Shown here: positions 43,253-52,895 of the stretch, piece after piece | Layout of the letters: the number at the start of each line of letters is the position of its first letter | Numbering within the stretch: position 1 is the first letter of the stretch | NCBI GenBank assembly: GCA_028718185.1 | Contig: JAQUMH010000007.1 | Span: 1-64,000, forward strand | Direction: 5' to 3' | DNA length: 64,000 bases | Source of the DNA: Elusimicrobiota bacterium | Lineage (GTDB): Bacteria; Elusimicrobiota; UBA8919 | Program-made: the position numbers and the translations under genes | Notes under the pieces: model-generated | Database searches by the model: none | Told to the model about the DNA's origin: nothing | Seen by the model: the letters and a program-made list of their open reading frames with translations, nothing else

Positions 43253-44467
43253 TTATTCACACTGTAATATTTTTAACTTCAATAATATTTCTACAATTGT
43301 GTAAGAAGCAAAAATCATTACGTAAGGGTCAACGGGAATCCTGTATCTTAAAACTACAGTAAAAAAAAGATGGACAAATGTGTAAATACTCAATAAAGCT
43401 ATTAAAAGTGATGTTTTTCCAATATTTTTTATTGATAAAACTATCCCTGCAAAAGCAAAAGGTATATATATTCCTGATGTTACCATTGCCATATATTTCT
43501 GCCATTTATACGCCATCATAGGATACAGCCGCCAGAAGTGAATAAATCTTTTATAGAGAAGATAGGTATATTTGTGTGAATTGTTTTTTATCCAGTTAAA
43601 AGATTTTTCTTTACATATTTTATCCCGCTCCGGCAATGGGAGTGTTGAGATATACTCCCAATCTTTCGGTATAGCCGGTGTGACAATAGCATCGGGTGCC
43701 GGAGTGTCTAACTCACCATAAGTTTCCATCCACAACGCCTCATCACATGTTGCACCATAAAAAGAGTACCAGGGAGTGTTAATTGGCATTATATAATTTT
43801 TGCTGTAATAGAAATAATTCCGGAAAGTCCACGGTGCTAACGTAATGATAGTACATATTCCGACAAAAAATCCTACTTTTATTTTTTTTGTCCTCCACCA
43901 TAACCATGCACATGCAAAAAAGAAAAATGGTAATATTGTAGATTTAGTAAGGGCAGTAATTCCGAATAAAATACCCGTAAAAATTATATTTTTTATACTT
44001 GGTTTCTCGCTGCAAATAAGAATATAATATATAGACAAGGCGGTCAGAAATGTATAAAATGTTTCCGAAAGCAGATCACCTGTATAAGCAATTACATAAG
44101 GATAAAAGCACAAAAGAACGGCGGAAATCTTACCGACAACAGGTGAAAATATCTTTTTCCCGACAAAATAAATAATAACACAAGTTAAAGCACTAATTAT
44201 AGAATTGATTACCCTGACGAAAAGAATTGATTTTCCGAAAATGAAAAATATTATAGCTAAGAAAGCAGGATAACCCGGCGGTCGCCATGTATCACCATAG
44301 CCATTCCCGGAAGCTATGCCGGAAGCTATGCTCATCCAACCGTAAGAATCCGGCGATAATTTTTCCGGGCTCAAAGGTATAACATAAATTAATCGTATAA
44401 ATAAAGCAGTTAAAAAAATGAACAATAGATATTTTTTTTCAGAATAAATAAATTTCAATATATTCAT
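43253..44467 (-). CDS. GT-C (PMT/GT39-like) membrane glycosyltransferase 3
   Basis: A 404-residue polytopic protein with about ten helices. Its first loop reads SPDSYGWMSIASGIASGNGYGDTWRPPGYPAFLAI, with an Asp and RPPGYP motif. It is shared with the gene at 57715 (SGNGYQ...RPPGYPFFLA), so the two are paralogues. Family members glycosylate lipids or proteins at the outer face of the membrane. It ends next to the epimerase gene and is 2 bases from the GT2 gene upstream. Confidence 0.82.
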   Translation of the reverse strand: MNILKFIYSEKKYLLFIFLTALFIRLIYVIPLSPEKLSPDSYGWMSIASGIASGNGYGDTWRPPGYPAFLAIIFFIFGKSILFVRVINSIISALTCVIIYFVGKKIFSPVVGKISAVLLCFYPYVIAYTGDLLSETFYTFLTALSIYYILICSEKPSIKNIIFTGILFGITALTKSTILPFFFFACAWLWWRTKKIKVGFFVGICTIITLAPWTFRNYFYYSKNYIMPINTPWYSFYGATCDEALWMETYGELDTPAPDAIVTPAIPKDWEYISTLPLPERDKICKEKSFNWIKNNSHKYTYLLYKRFIHFWRLYPMMAYKWQKYMAMVTSGIYIPFAFAGIVLSIKNIGKTSLLIALLSIYTFVHLFFTVVLRYRIPVDPYVMIFASYTIVEILLKLKILQCE

Positions 44468-44469
44468 CT

Positions 44470-45417
44470 TTAGTTTTCTTTCCTTTCACCCATCATATCG
44501 AACAACATTCCAAAAAGAAAAAGCTGCCCACCAAAAATAATTAAAAGTGCGGAGAAAATTGCAGTTGCACCTGTGGGACTTCCACCGTGTAATTTTGCTA
44601 CTAATATAAATATACCGGTAAGAAACCCTAAAAGAAGCAGTAACATACCTAAAATATACATAAATATTAACGGGTGAAAATCTCCGATTAAGTATCTTTT
44701 GTAAAGACGGTAAAAAAAGTTTCTCAGAAGCATCGGTGACACTCGTAATGCATAAGAAAGCCCTTTTATCTGCGATTGTCTTGCTCCTTGTATATATATG
44801 GTTTCACGGGGAACATCAATAACTTTAAATCCATAAATATTTAAACGAACAAGAAAGTCCATTGGATACCCGTACCTTTTCCACGCTTTATCCCAATCAA
44901 TGACAGAAAGTGCTTTTTTGCTTATTGCAGTAAAACCATCTACTACGTCAAATATTTTATAATATCCTGATGCAATTTTTGTAAGAAGTGATATTATGGT
45001 ATTACCAAGAACACGGGTAAATGGCATATCGGAAAGTCTTTCGCCACCTTCAATAAATCTGTTACCTTTGCTATAATCAGCTTTACCGTCAATTATCGGA
45101 TCCAGCATATTTTTAAGCTGGTTTAACGGCATTTGATTGTCCCCTCCGCAAACAGCAACAACATCATAATTTTCTTTTAATGCCATTTTATATCCGGTTA
45201 TTATTGCAGCACCCGGACCCATACATTTCTGATGACTTAACAATTCAACTCTTTTGTCAGAATGATTTTTTACAAGTTCTGCAGTACTATCCTTTGACGC
45301 ATCGTTAATTACATATATTTTATCTACATAATCCGGAACATTTTTTAAAGTCGGGATAATAAGCTTTTCTTCATTCCTTGCGGGAATCACAAGTGCTATT
45401 TTATTCGCTCTGTACAT
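44470..45417 (-). CDS. GT2-family polyprenyl-phosphate glycosyltransferase with two C-terminal helices
   Basis: A 315-residue enzyme: ALVIPARNEEKLIIPTLKNVP at residue 8, IYVINDASKDSTAELV near 34, VVAVCGGDNQMPLNQL near 86, then VVDGFTAISKKAL near 157. Two membrane helices follow in the last 75 residues. This DPM1/GtrB-like layout suggests synthesis of a polyprenyl-phosphate sugar as donor for nearby GT-C enzymes. It ends 2 bases before the GT-C 3 gene. Confidence 0.88.
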   Translation of the reverse strand: MYRANKIALVIPARNEEKLIIPTLKNVPDYVDKIYVINDASKDSTAELVKNHSDKRVELLSHQKCMGPGAAIITGYKMALKENYDVVAVCGGDNQMPLNQLKNMLDPIIDGKADYSKGNRFIEGGERLSDMPFTRVLGNTIISLLTKIASGYYKIFDVVDGFTAISKKALSVIDWDKAWKRYGYPMDFLVRLNIYGFKVIDVPRETIYIQGARQSQIKGLSYALRVSPMLLRNFFYRLYKRYLIGDFHPLIFMYILGMLLLLLGFLTGIFILVAKLHGGSPTGATAIFSALLIIFGGQLFLFGMLFDMMGERKEN

Positions 45418-45442
45418 TTGTATTTCTCCTCCCTACAATTAC

Positions 45443-46441
45443 TTATAAATTAATCGTACAACCTTTTTTAATTGAATTCTGAACTTCTTCAAGAATTTTT
45501 ACAACCGGTAAAGATTTTTTACCGGAAGTAAAAGGTTCTTTGCCTTCTCTTATACATTCGAGGAAATGTAATGCTTCTATTTCCAACGGTTCCTTAAAGT
45601 CGATTTTTGGTATAAAAATATCACCTGCACGGTGTATCAGCTGGAACTGTCCAAAAGAATGAAAATCATCAAACCTGTCAATTCCTTTATCATAAATCTG
45701 AATTTTCATATCAGATGACACATCATCATAAACTACCATTTTTTTTGAACCGACAATTGTCATCTTCCTTATCTTGTGAGGGTCAAGCCAGGACACATGT
45801 ATAAATGCTGCCGGGCCCGATTCATATTTTATATTAGCTGATACAATATCTTCAATTCCTTTTTGAATAAACGAAACCCCGAAACCACTGACAAGTTTTA
45901 CTTTTTTGGAAAGCCAATACAAAATTATTGAAACATCATGCGGAGCAAGATTCCACCATACATTTATATCTTTTCTTGCAATACCGAGATTTAACCTTTG
46001 GGAGTAAATATAGTAAATATCACCCAGCTCGCCTGAATCAATAATCTCTTTCACTTTTCTTACTGCTGCATTATATAGAAACGTAAATCCAATCATTAAA
46101 ATTAATTTCCTGGTCTCGGCAATTTCTACAAGCTCTTTTGCTTCCTTTAGGGAAGTAGTGAATGGTTTTTCAACAAAAACATTTTTCCTGTGTTCCAGTG
46201 ATTTTTTTACTAATTCATAATGTGAAGAAGCGGGAGTTGAAATTATAACACCTTTTATAGAATCATCATCTAAAATTACATTAAAATCATTTATGCAATT
46301 TATATCGGGGTAATCTTTTTTCAATTTACCCAGAGATTGCTTGTCTGTATCACAAACAGCACTTAATACTCCTAATTTATAAAAATTTCTTACCAAATTT
46401 TTACCCCAGTAACCACAACCGACTACAGCAATATTTTTCAT
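45443..46441 (-). CDS. Gfo/Idh/MocA-family NDP-sugar oxidoreductase
   Basis: About 332 residues from ATG 46441 (the frame is open to 46459). A Rossmann N-terminal domain (NIAVVGCGYWGKNLVRNF), the catalytic Lys in EKPFTTSLKEAKELVE near 95, and NVWWNLAPHDVSIILYW near 163 are visible. These resemble WlbA/WbpB-type 3-dehydrogenases. With a DegT aminotransferase (48428) and a hexapeptide acyltransferase (49558), a 2,3-diacetamido-uronic acid or similar amino sugar is plausible. Only AsnB1 separates it from the other two genes. Confidence 0.87.
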   Translation of the reverse strand: MKNIAVVGCGYWGKNLVRNFYKLGVLSAVCDTDKQSLGKLKKDYPDINCINDFNVILDDDSIKGVIISTPASSHYELVKKSLEHRKNVFVEKPFTTSLKEAKELVEIAETRKLILMIGFTFLYNAAVRKVKEIIDSGELGDIYYIYSQRLNLGIARKDINVWWNLAPHDVSIILYWLSKKVKLVSGFGVSFIQKGIEDIVSANIKYESGPAAFIHVSWLDPHKIRKMTIVGSKKMVVYDDVSSDMKIQIYDKGIDRFDDFHSFGQFQLIHRAGDIFIPKIDFKEPLEIEALHFLECIREGKEPFTSGKKSLPVVKILEEVQNSIKKGCTINL

Positions 46442-46547
46442 AATATCCATTCGCTCCATATCCCAACCTGAAGATCGGGCTACAATTATTTTGTGTTGTT
46501 TCTGGTTCAGGCGGATGGATTAAAATCTACCCGAACCTTCACATTAT

Positions 46548-48413
46548 TTATTGGTAAAATCTTTGCCACAAAAAAAAGGAAATCAAACAACTGATTTTTC
46601 TGGTGTTATCTCTTTTACCTTCCACATGTTCTTTTTGTAAATTCCTGATATAGTTAAAATTAAACATTTCTTTGTTTTTTGACTCCGCTTCTAAAAAAAC
46701 TTCACTGACAAAGCCGCTTAATTCATTTTGAAACCAAAAAGATGTAGGCATGGCAAGTCCTTTTTTAGGCATTTTTGTGATTTCATCCGGTAGATATTCT
46801 TTCAGCGCTTTCCTCAAAATATATTTTGTCGTAAATCCCCGCAGCTTTAAATTAACAGGAATTTTTTCTGATAATCTTATCATTTCTAAATCCAAAAAAG
46901 GTACTCTGCACTCCTGGGAATTCATCATTGTTGTCATATCGGTTACGTGCAATGCACAGTCAGGCAAAAATACATTTAAGTCAAGATATAAAAGCCTGTT
47001 CAGTAATTTTTCATCAACAACATCTCCAAGATGCTGCTGAAAAACATCAAAAGGCTTGTAATCGGGTATATTGCATAAAAGTTTTTGTCTTTCTTCATCA
47101 GAAAAAATCTCTTTATATCTCAAATATGCCATTTCCGGAACCATACCTGCACCTGCTACAAAAGATTTGGCTTTAAAATCAAAACTCAACCTGTTATAAG
47201 AAGCCGGAAGCTGATTAACAACTAATTCTAATAATTGCCTTAATGGTACCGGAATCTTCTTATAAAACCTTGCAATTTTAGCAGCTATTAATGTCGGATA
47301 ACCGCCAAAAAGCTCATCTCCGCCTGCTCCCGAAAGAACAACTGTAATATCTTTCTTAGATTGCTTAGATAAATAATAAAGCGCTACTTGTGTCCAATCG
47401 CCATGCGGTTCTGCCAAATGCTTTATAATTTCAGGGAGATATTCTTCAATATGTTCTGATTTTAACATGCAATCATAATGGTCAGTATTATATTTCTTTG
47501 CCACTAACCTTGCTTCATCAATTTCGTTGTAAGTTCTGCCATTTTCATAACCTATAGTATAGGTCTTTGTTTTTTGACCGAGTTTACTCATCATGGCAAC
47601 AATGGAAGTTGAATCAAGTCCGCTTGACAGAAACACTCCCAACTCTACTTCACTCTGAAGATGCCTTTTTACAGAATCTAAAAGAGTTTTTTTTATTTCA
47701 CATATATAATCCGTTTCACTATTTATGTTTTCGTAGGTAAAAGAATATCTCCAATATCTTGATATTTCTATTTTTCTGTTTTTTATTTTCATATAATGAC
47801 CCGGTTGAAGACGTTTTATGTGTTTATAAATTGTCCGGGGGGATGATACATAGTAAAACGAAAAATAATTTATCATTGCTTGTTCATCCATATCTTTTAA
47901 ATTATTTTTATCCAGTATAATAGATTTTATTTCAGAAGAAAAAACAAGAGTTCCATTATATAGATAATAAAAAAGCGGTTTTATACCTAACCGGTCTCTT
48001 GCAATAAAAAGTTCCTCTTTTTCTTTATCCCATATAGCAAATGTAAACATCCCGTTTAACCGTTCTACGCAATTAACACCTGATTCCTCATACAAATGTA
48101 AAATAACTTCTGTATCACTGTTTGTCTTAAAATGATGTCCTTTGCTTCTTAATTCTGCCCTTAATTCTAAATAATTATATATTTCTCCATTATATACGAT
48201 TATAATAGTATCTGTTTCATTGGATATTGGCTGATGTCCGCCTTTAATATCTATTATATTCAATCGTTTAACACCAAGCCCGACATATCTATCTAAAAAT
48301 ATCCCTTCATCGTCAGGACCACGATGTGACATTGCATCTAATGGAAGTTTTATTTCACTATTTCCTACTTGTTCTTTTTTTTCAAAATTAGTTTTTCCAA
48401 ATATTCCACACAT
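46548..48413 (-). CDS. asparagine synthetase B-like amidotransferase 1
   Basis: A 621-residue protein with the catalytic N-terminal Cys2 (MCGIFGK) of class II glutamine amidotransferases. An RGPDDEG loop lies near 32, VYNGEIYNYLELR near 77 and NSDTEVILHLYEE near 99. The synthetase domain has LGVFLSSGLDSTSIV near 258 and SGAGGDELFGGYP near 358. In glycan clusters such enzymes often amidate uronic acids; that role fits here but is inference. It shares layout with the gene at 59003 but the sequences differ throughout. Confidence 0.9.
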   Translation of the reverse strand: MCGIFGKTNFEKKEQVGNSEIKLPLDAMSHRGPDDEGIFLDRYVGLGVKRLNIIDIKGGHQPISNETDTIIIVYNGEIYNYLELRAELRSKGHHFKTNSDTEVILHLYEESGVNCVERLNGMFTFAIWDKEKEELFIARDRLGIKPLFYYLYNGTLVFSSEIKSIILDKNNLKDMDEQAMINYFSFYYVSSPRTIYKHIKRLQPGHYMKIKNRKIEISRYWRYSFTYENINSETDYICEIKKTLLDSVKRHLQSEVELGVFLSSGLDSTSIVAMMSKLGQKTKTYTIGYENGRTYNEIDEARLVAKKYNTDHYDCMLKSEHIEEYLPEIIKHLAEPHGDWTQVALYYLSKQSKKDITVVLSGAGGDELFGGYPTLIAAKIARFYKKIPVPLRQLLELVVNQLPASYNRLSFDFKAKSFVAGAGMVPEMAYLRYKEIFSDEERQKLLCNIPDYKPFDVFQQHLGDVVDEKLLNRLLYLDLNVFLPDCALHVTDMTTMMNSQECRVPFLDLEMIRLSEKIPVNLKLRGFTTKYILRKALKEYLPDEITKMPKKGLAMPTSFWFQNELSGFVSEVFLEAESKNKEMFNFNYIRNLQKEHVEGKRDNTRKISCLISFFLWQRFYQ

Positions 48414-48427
48414 ATTTTTACATTTAT

Positions 48428-49561
48428 CTATTTTAAAATATTTTTTACATTTTCAATTATATAATCCTGCTCTTTATTTGTCATAGTCGGATAAAGCGGT
48501 AACAACATAGTATTCTTATAACAGAGCTCAGTCACAGGAAGACTTATATTTCCTAATATTTTTTTATAATACGGCTCCTTATGTACTGCCATAATTTTAC
48601 GCGTTGCAATTCCAACAGTATGCAATTTTTGCATTATTTCATCACATGTTTTTGGAGAATCTTCGTTTATTCTGATTATATATGACTGAAAAATATGTTT
48701 TGAATGTTCAGGGACAAAAGGAATAATGATATGACTAACTTCCTTAAAAGCATTATTATATCTTTCTGCAAGATTTATTCTCCTTGCTATTATATGTTTT
48801 ATTCTATTCATCTGTTGAATACCTATTGCTGCCTGAATATCTGTCATTCTATAATTAAAACCTATCAAGTTATATTTCTCTGATGTTATATTTTCTTTTA
48901 CTTTATGCTTCATTATAGAAGATACAAATGAACCATGTGACCTAAGTGCCTTTGCTTTATCAGATAAATTTTTACTATTAGTGGTAATCATCCCCCCTTC
49001 ACCAGTTGTAATTATTTTTCTCGGGTGGAAACTAAAACAAGACAAATTACCCGACGAACCTATCTTTTTTCCTTTATATTCTGTGCCAAGGGCACAGGCA
49101 GCATCCTCAATTATCTTTAAATTATATTTTTTTGCTATTTTAGATATATGTTCCATTTCTGCCGGCAGTCCAATCTGATGTACAGGCACAATTACTTTTG
49201 TTTTTTTTGTTATGGCTTCTTCTATTTTAGTATAATCAATGTTGTAAGTATTTATATCAATATCTACAAAAACAGGTATTGCGCCAAGATGTATTATGTT
49301 ATTTACTGTTGCAATAAAGGTAAAAGACGGAACTATGACCTCATCTTTGGGTTTAATATCTGATAGAAGTAATGATATGTGAAGAGCTGATGTGCAAGAA
49401 TTTGTTGCTATGGCATATTTTGCATTTACATATTTTGAAACTTTTTGTTCAAATTGTTCTACTAATTTTCCCTGACTCAGCCATTTTGACCTTATAACTT
49501 GTATTACTGCTTTTTCTTCTTCTTGATTAAGATAAGGTAAGGTTATTGGTATCTGCTTCAT
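48428..49561 (-). CDS. DegT/DnrJ/EryC1-family aminotransferase
   Basis: A 377-residue PLP-dependent sugar aminotransferase. Visible are ATNSCTSALHISLLL near 52, DEVIVPSFTFIATVN near 77, EDAACALGTEYKGKKIGS near 154, and the cofactor-binding Lys in CFSFHPRKIITTGEGGMI near 185. It would aminate a keto-sugar made by a neighbouring oxidoreductase or dehydratase. It overlaps the acyltransferase gene by 4 bases. The ring position aminated is unknown. Confidence 0.9.
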   Translation of the reverse strand: MKQIPITLPYLNQEEEKAVIQVIRSKWLSQGKLVEQFEQKVSKYVNAKYAIATNSCTSALHISLLLSDIKPKDEVIVPSFTFIATVNNIIHLGAIPVFVDIDINTYNIDYTKIEEAITKKTKVIVPVHQIGLPAEMEHISKIAKKYNLKIIEDAACALGTEYKGKKIGSSGNLSCFSFHPRKIITTGEGGMITTNSKNLSDKAKALRSHGSFVSSIMKHKVKENITSEKYNLIGFNYRMTDIQAAIGIQQMNRIKHIIARRINLAERYNNAFKEVSHIIIPFVPEHSKHIFQSYIIRINEDSPKTCDEIMQKLHTVGIATRKIMAVHKEPYYKKILGNISLPVTELCYKNTMLLPLYPTMTNKEQDYIIENVKNILK

Positions 49562-50079
49562 TTTCTTTTCCTTAAAAGTTTTGCCGGGTTCCCTACGACA
49601 ATTGAGTAAGGTTTAACATCTTTTGTTAAAATACTGCCCGCACCGACAACACTTCCTTTACCAATTTTGATACCTGGTAAAATAATAGCACCTGTTCCAA
49701 TGTCGCAGTCATCTTCTATTACTGTTTTTTCATAAGTTTGTTCTCTTGTAATAATAGGACGGGATATATCCTTATCAATTACATGCTGGAGAGTAATTAT
49801 TTTTACATAAGGACCGATACCGACATAGTTCCCGATTTCGAGCCCTCCGCCGCTATGAAGAAACACTTGTTGTCCAATCCATGTATTACTTCCTATTTTC
49901 ATTGCATTTTTATAGTAACCTTTTAAAAATGCATAATGGCCGATATAAACATTACTTCCTATTTCTATGTTTTCCGGGTGGAATACCAATACACCTTTTT
50001 CAAAAATTACATTCTCTCCAATTTTTTTAAACATTTTTCTGTTAAATTTTCCGGTACCGTGACTTTTATATATTTTCAT
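49558..50079 (-). CDS. hexapeptide-repeat (LbH) acyltransferase
   Basis: A 173-residue left-handed beta-helix protein: IEIGSNVYIGHYAFLKG, MKIGSNTWIGQQVFLHSGG, LEIGNYVGIGPYVKI, VIEDDCDIGTGAIILPGIKIGKGSVVGAGSILTKDV and the closing VGNPAKLLRKRK. The possible catalytic His is in ITLQHVID near 96. It would acetylate an amino sugar or a glycan hydroxyl. It overlaps the DegT gene by 4 bases and the radical SAM gene upstream by 4, so the three are probably translated together. Confidence 0.88.
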   Translation of the reverse strand: MKIYKSHGTGKFNRKMFKKIGENVIFEKGVLVFHPENIEIGSNVYIGHYAFLKGYYKNAMKIGSNTWIGQQVFLHSGGGLEIGNYVGIGPYVKIITLQHVIDKDISRPIITREQTYEKTVIEDDCDIGTGAIILPGIKIGKGSVVGAGSILTKDVKPYSIVVGNPAKLLRKRK

Positions 50080-51461
50080 TTAGTTGCCCTTCTTTTTAAT
50101 CCCGCTATTGAAAAGATAAACGGTAAACACTGGATAGCTTTAGTCAGCCATCTAGCATTATTTATTATAATAAAGAAAAAAAGCTCAAAGATTTTTTTAG
50201 GTCTTACATAAAATTTCTTTGATGCTAAAGAACACAATTCGTCAATTCTTTTTTTAGAAAGTTCGCATACTTTTTTATCCTTGTATTTCTGTTCTATTTC
50301 TGAACCCTCCAGTATAGTCAATGCAAAAAAACCTGTAATGTGCGGATTATTCAAAATAGTATAATCAATACTCTTTTTTATCGTTTCTTCAGTATCACCT
50401 GGCAACCCGAAAATCATTTCTAACTGAACAAGCATACCAAGCTTTTTAGCAATTCTTATTGTTTTAGCAGCTTCTTCCGGTTGTTCGGGACTTCTATTGC
50501 AATTTTTCAATATTTCAGGATGTGCTGATTGTAATCCAAGTATAACATGGTCACAACCTGCTTTTTTCATTATTGAAAACGCCTCTTCTTTCTTTCCCCT
50601 GTAACTAAATGGATTTATCGCGCAACACCAGTGAAAATTATATTTTTTATCAATTAATAACTGGCAGAATTCAAATAACCATTTCATGTTTAATCCAAAG
50701 TTTTCATCAAGAAAGTAAAAATATTTTATATTATTTTTTTCAAGTATAGTGTCTATTTCTTTTATAATATTCTCGGGGCTTCTTAATCTAACTTTTCTTT
50801 TCCAAAATACGTGAGATGTACAATAAGAACAATTATATGAACATCCGCGGGATGTTATCAAAGTTGTAAATGGTGTCCGCATGGTGAATTTATGAAAATC
50901 ATAATACTTATCTGCCTGAGTTTTATCTCTATCTGGAAATGGTAAAATATCTAGATTTTCTATTAACTCTCTATCTTCATTTCTGGTAGTCTTACCATTT
51001 TTCGAAAACGAGATCCCTTTAATATTTTCTATGTGTTTTTCTCCCTTAAGATAATCAACAATTTCACATATTGTTACTTCGCCTTCGCCGTTACAAACGA
51101 TATCGCACCCTGCGTCAAAAAATTCTTTATTGTTCAGTACTCCAGGACCGCCAACGATAACCGTAACATTTAAACTGCTTTTTATATCTTTTATGTATTG
51201 GCAAACAATATTTTTTAACGTAGAATCAGAATAGAATCCCACGAAATCATACTTATTGGCTGATATTTTGTTTTTTAAATCTAAGGAAGATAGATTGTCT
51301 ATTGATTGGTCAAGAAACTCTGTTTTAACACCATGTTTTTCCAAAGATGAACTTACATATAATAAACCAAGAGGCTGGTAACGCTGAAGCCGGTATTCGG
51401 ATTCCGAAACGTTCCAGTAAAACTTATGTTGCTGCTTTAATAAAACCAGTAATGCTTTCAT
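50076..51461 (-). CDS. B12-binding-type radical SAM protein 2
   Basis: A 461-residue protein with a Rossmann-like N-terminal domain (TVIVGGPGVLNNKEFFDAGCDIVCNGEGEVTI near 100-128). The radical SAM motif GCSYNCSYC is near 205, followed by YFYFLDENFGLNMKW near 250 and VILGLQSAHPEILKNCNR near 310. The C-terminal region is helical. It is like the BchE/elongator-type B12 radical SAM family. Neighbouring amino-sugar genes suggest a sugar or lipid substrate. The exact reaction is unknown. Confidence 0.85.
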   Translation of the reverse strand: MKALLVLLKQQHKFYWNVSESEYRLQRYQPLGLLYVSSSLEKHGVKTEFLDQSIDNLSSLDLKNKISANKYDFVGFYSDSTLKNIVCQYIKDIKSSLNVTVIVGGPGVLNNKEFFDAGCDIVCNGEGEVTICEIVDYLKGEKHIENIKGISFSKNGKTTRNEDRELIENLDILPFPDRDKTQADKYYDFHKFTMRTPFTTLITSRGCSYNCSYCTSHVFWKRKVRLRSPENIIKEIDTILEKNNIKYFYFLDENFGLNMKWLFEFCQLLIDKKYNFHWCCAINPFSYRGKKEEAFSIMKKAGCDHVILGLQSAHPEILKNCNRSPEQPEEAAKTIRIAKKLGMLVQLEMIFGLPGDTEETIKKSIDYTILNNPHITGFFALTILEGSEIEQKYKDKKVCELSKKRIDELCSLASKKFYVRPKKIFELFFFIIINNARWLTKAIQCLPFIFSIAGLKRRATK

Positions 51462-51473
51462 ATTTTTATTATA

Positions 51474-52895
51474 TCAATTACATTTACTAAAAGTATGTTT
51501 AAAAAAACCCCTTGTTGCAAGGTATAATGCAGGAATTTGTTTTATATTTGATATTTTTTTTAAATAAGATAAAATTATTCTTGGACGCAAATAGAATTTT
51601 CTCAGTATTTTTCTCTGAATTTTTACTAAATATTCTTTTGTAAGATTCTCCGGTATAAATACCGGGTCAAGATTACAATCCAAACTTTTCCAGTCATCAT
51701 TAAAAAATCCATATTGTTTGGCTGTGCTGAATATTTTCGAACCCGGATATGGGGTAAAAAACGTGATTTTAACATCATCAAAATCTAATTTCTCAATTAA
51801 TTTTATACTTTGTTCTATACTATTTTCCGTTTCTTTCGGGTTTCCCAGCATAAAATAACCCAATGTTTTTATTTTGGCTTCTTTCGTCAACATTATAGCC
51901 CGCCTGATTTGTTCCAATGTTATATTTTTATTAAGTAATTCCAATATTTCCTGAGAACCGCTTTCAATTCCATATGCAATCTGCCAGCAACCGGCTTCTT
52001 TTATAATTTTTAAAATATCAGAGTCTACCATATCAACTCTTGCAAGACAAGACCATGTTATATTGATTTTTTGTTTTTTAATCAGTTCTGATACTTTTTT
52101 TAGCCGTGACCTGATAAGTATAAAATTGTCGTCCATTATTCTAATATCCTTAATATGGTACTTTTTTTGCAGGAAAGTTATCATTTCAATTATATATTCA
52201 GCACTATACGCTCTTACGGTTTCACCAAACCCACTCCTGTCGCAGAATGTACATTTGCCAGTACATCCTCTTGTAGTTATTATTGAAGTTGATGGTAATC
52301 TTTTACAACTGGCAACTGCAGGCGGATAATTTTTCATATCAGGCAGAAGGTGCCATGCCGGAAATGGTAATTCATCTAAATTTTTTATTAGTTCCCTTTT
52401 GCCTGTAGTATGTAATTGTCCTGATTTCCTAAATATTATTCCATTTACTTTCTCAAGAGGTTCTTTTTTTTCAAGTGTTTTGATAAGTTCAATTATTGTA
52501 ATTTCACCTTCCCCTATAACTCCAATATCAAATTCAGGGAATTTACTCATAGTCTCTTCAGGAACTGCAGTTAAATGAGGACCACCGATAATAATAACAA
52601 TATTATTATCTACTTCTTTGATCATTTTGGCTAATTTTGCAGCATTATAAATTGATATAGTTACCGCCGTTATACCGACATATTTTGGTGATTTTTTTAT
52701 TATATGATTTAATGCTTGTTCATATGTTAATCCGAGCGCAGGAATATCTAATATTTCTACATCTATATTTTCCTTAATACATACAGCTGCTAAATTACAT
52801 AAACCATGCGGCGGTTCCAAACTTCCGGCAGCTGCTAGCTTACCGTATCTTTCTTCAAGTGTCAGATTAGGATTAACAAATATTATATCAGGCAT
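51474..52895 (-). CDS. B12-binding-type radical SAM protein 3
   Basis: A 473-residue protein: N-terminal YVGITAVTISIYNAAKLAKMI, IIIGGPHLTAVPEETM and FDIGVIGEGEITI segments (about 70-135), then GCTGKCTFCDRSG near 210, IRIMDDNFILIRSRLKKVS near 250, and AYGIESGSQEILELLNKNIT near 305. This is the standard cobalamin plus radical SAM layout without a visible DxHxxG motif. It overlaps the second FAD protein gene by 8 bases and lies 12 bases from radical SAM 2, so the pair were probably acquired or retained together. Confidence 0.85.
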   Translation of the reverse strand: MPDIIFVNPNLTLEERYGKLAAAGSLEPPHGLCNLAAVCIKENIDVEILDIPALGLTYEQALNHIIKKSPKYVGITAVTISIYNAAKLAKMIKEVDNNIVIIIGGPHLTAVPEETMSKFPEFDIGVIGEGEITIIELIKTLEKKEPLEKVNGIIFRKSGQLHTTGKRELIKNLDELPFPAWHLLPDMKNYPPAVASCKRLPSTSIITTRGCTGKCTFCDRSGFGETVRAYSAEYIIEMITFLQKKYHIKDIRIMDDNFILIRSRLKKVSELIKKQKINITWSCLARVDMVDSDILKIIKEAGCWQIAYGIESGSQEILELLNKNITLEQIRRAIMLTKEAKIKTLGYFMLGNPKETENSIEQSIKLIEKLDFDDVKITFFTPYPGSKIFSTAKQYGFFNDDWKSLDCNLDPVFIPENLTKEYLVKIQRKILRKFYLRPRIILSYLKKISNIKQIPALYLATRGFFKHTFSKCN

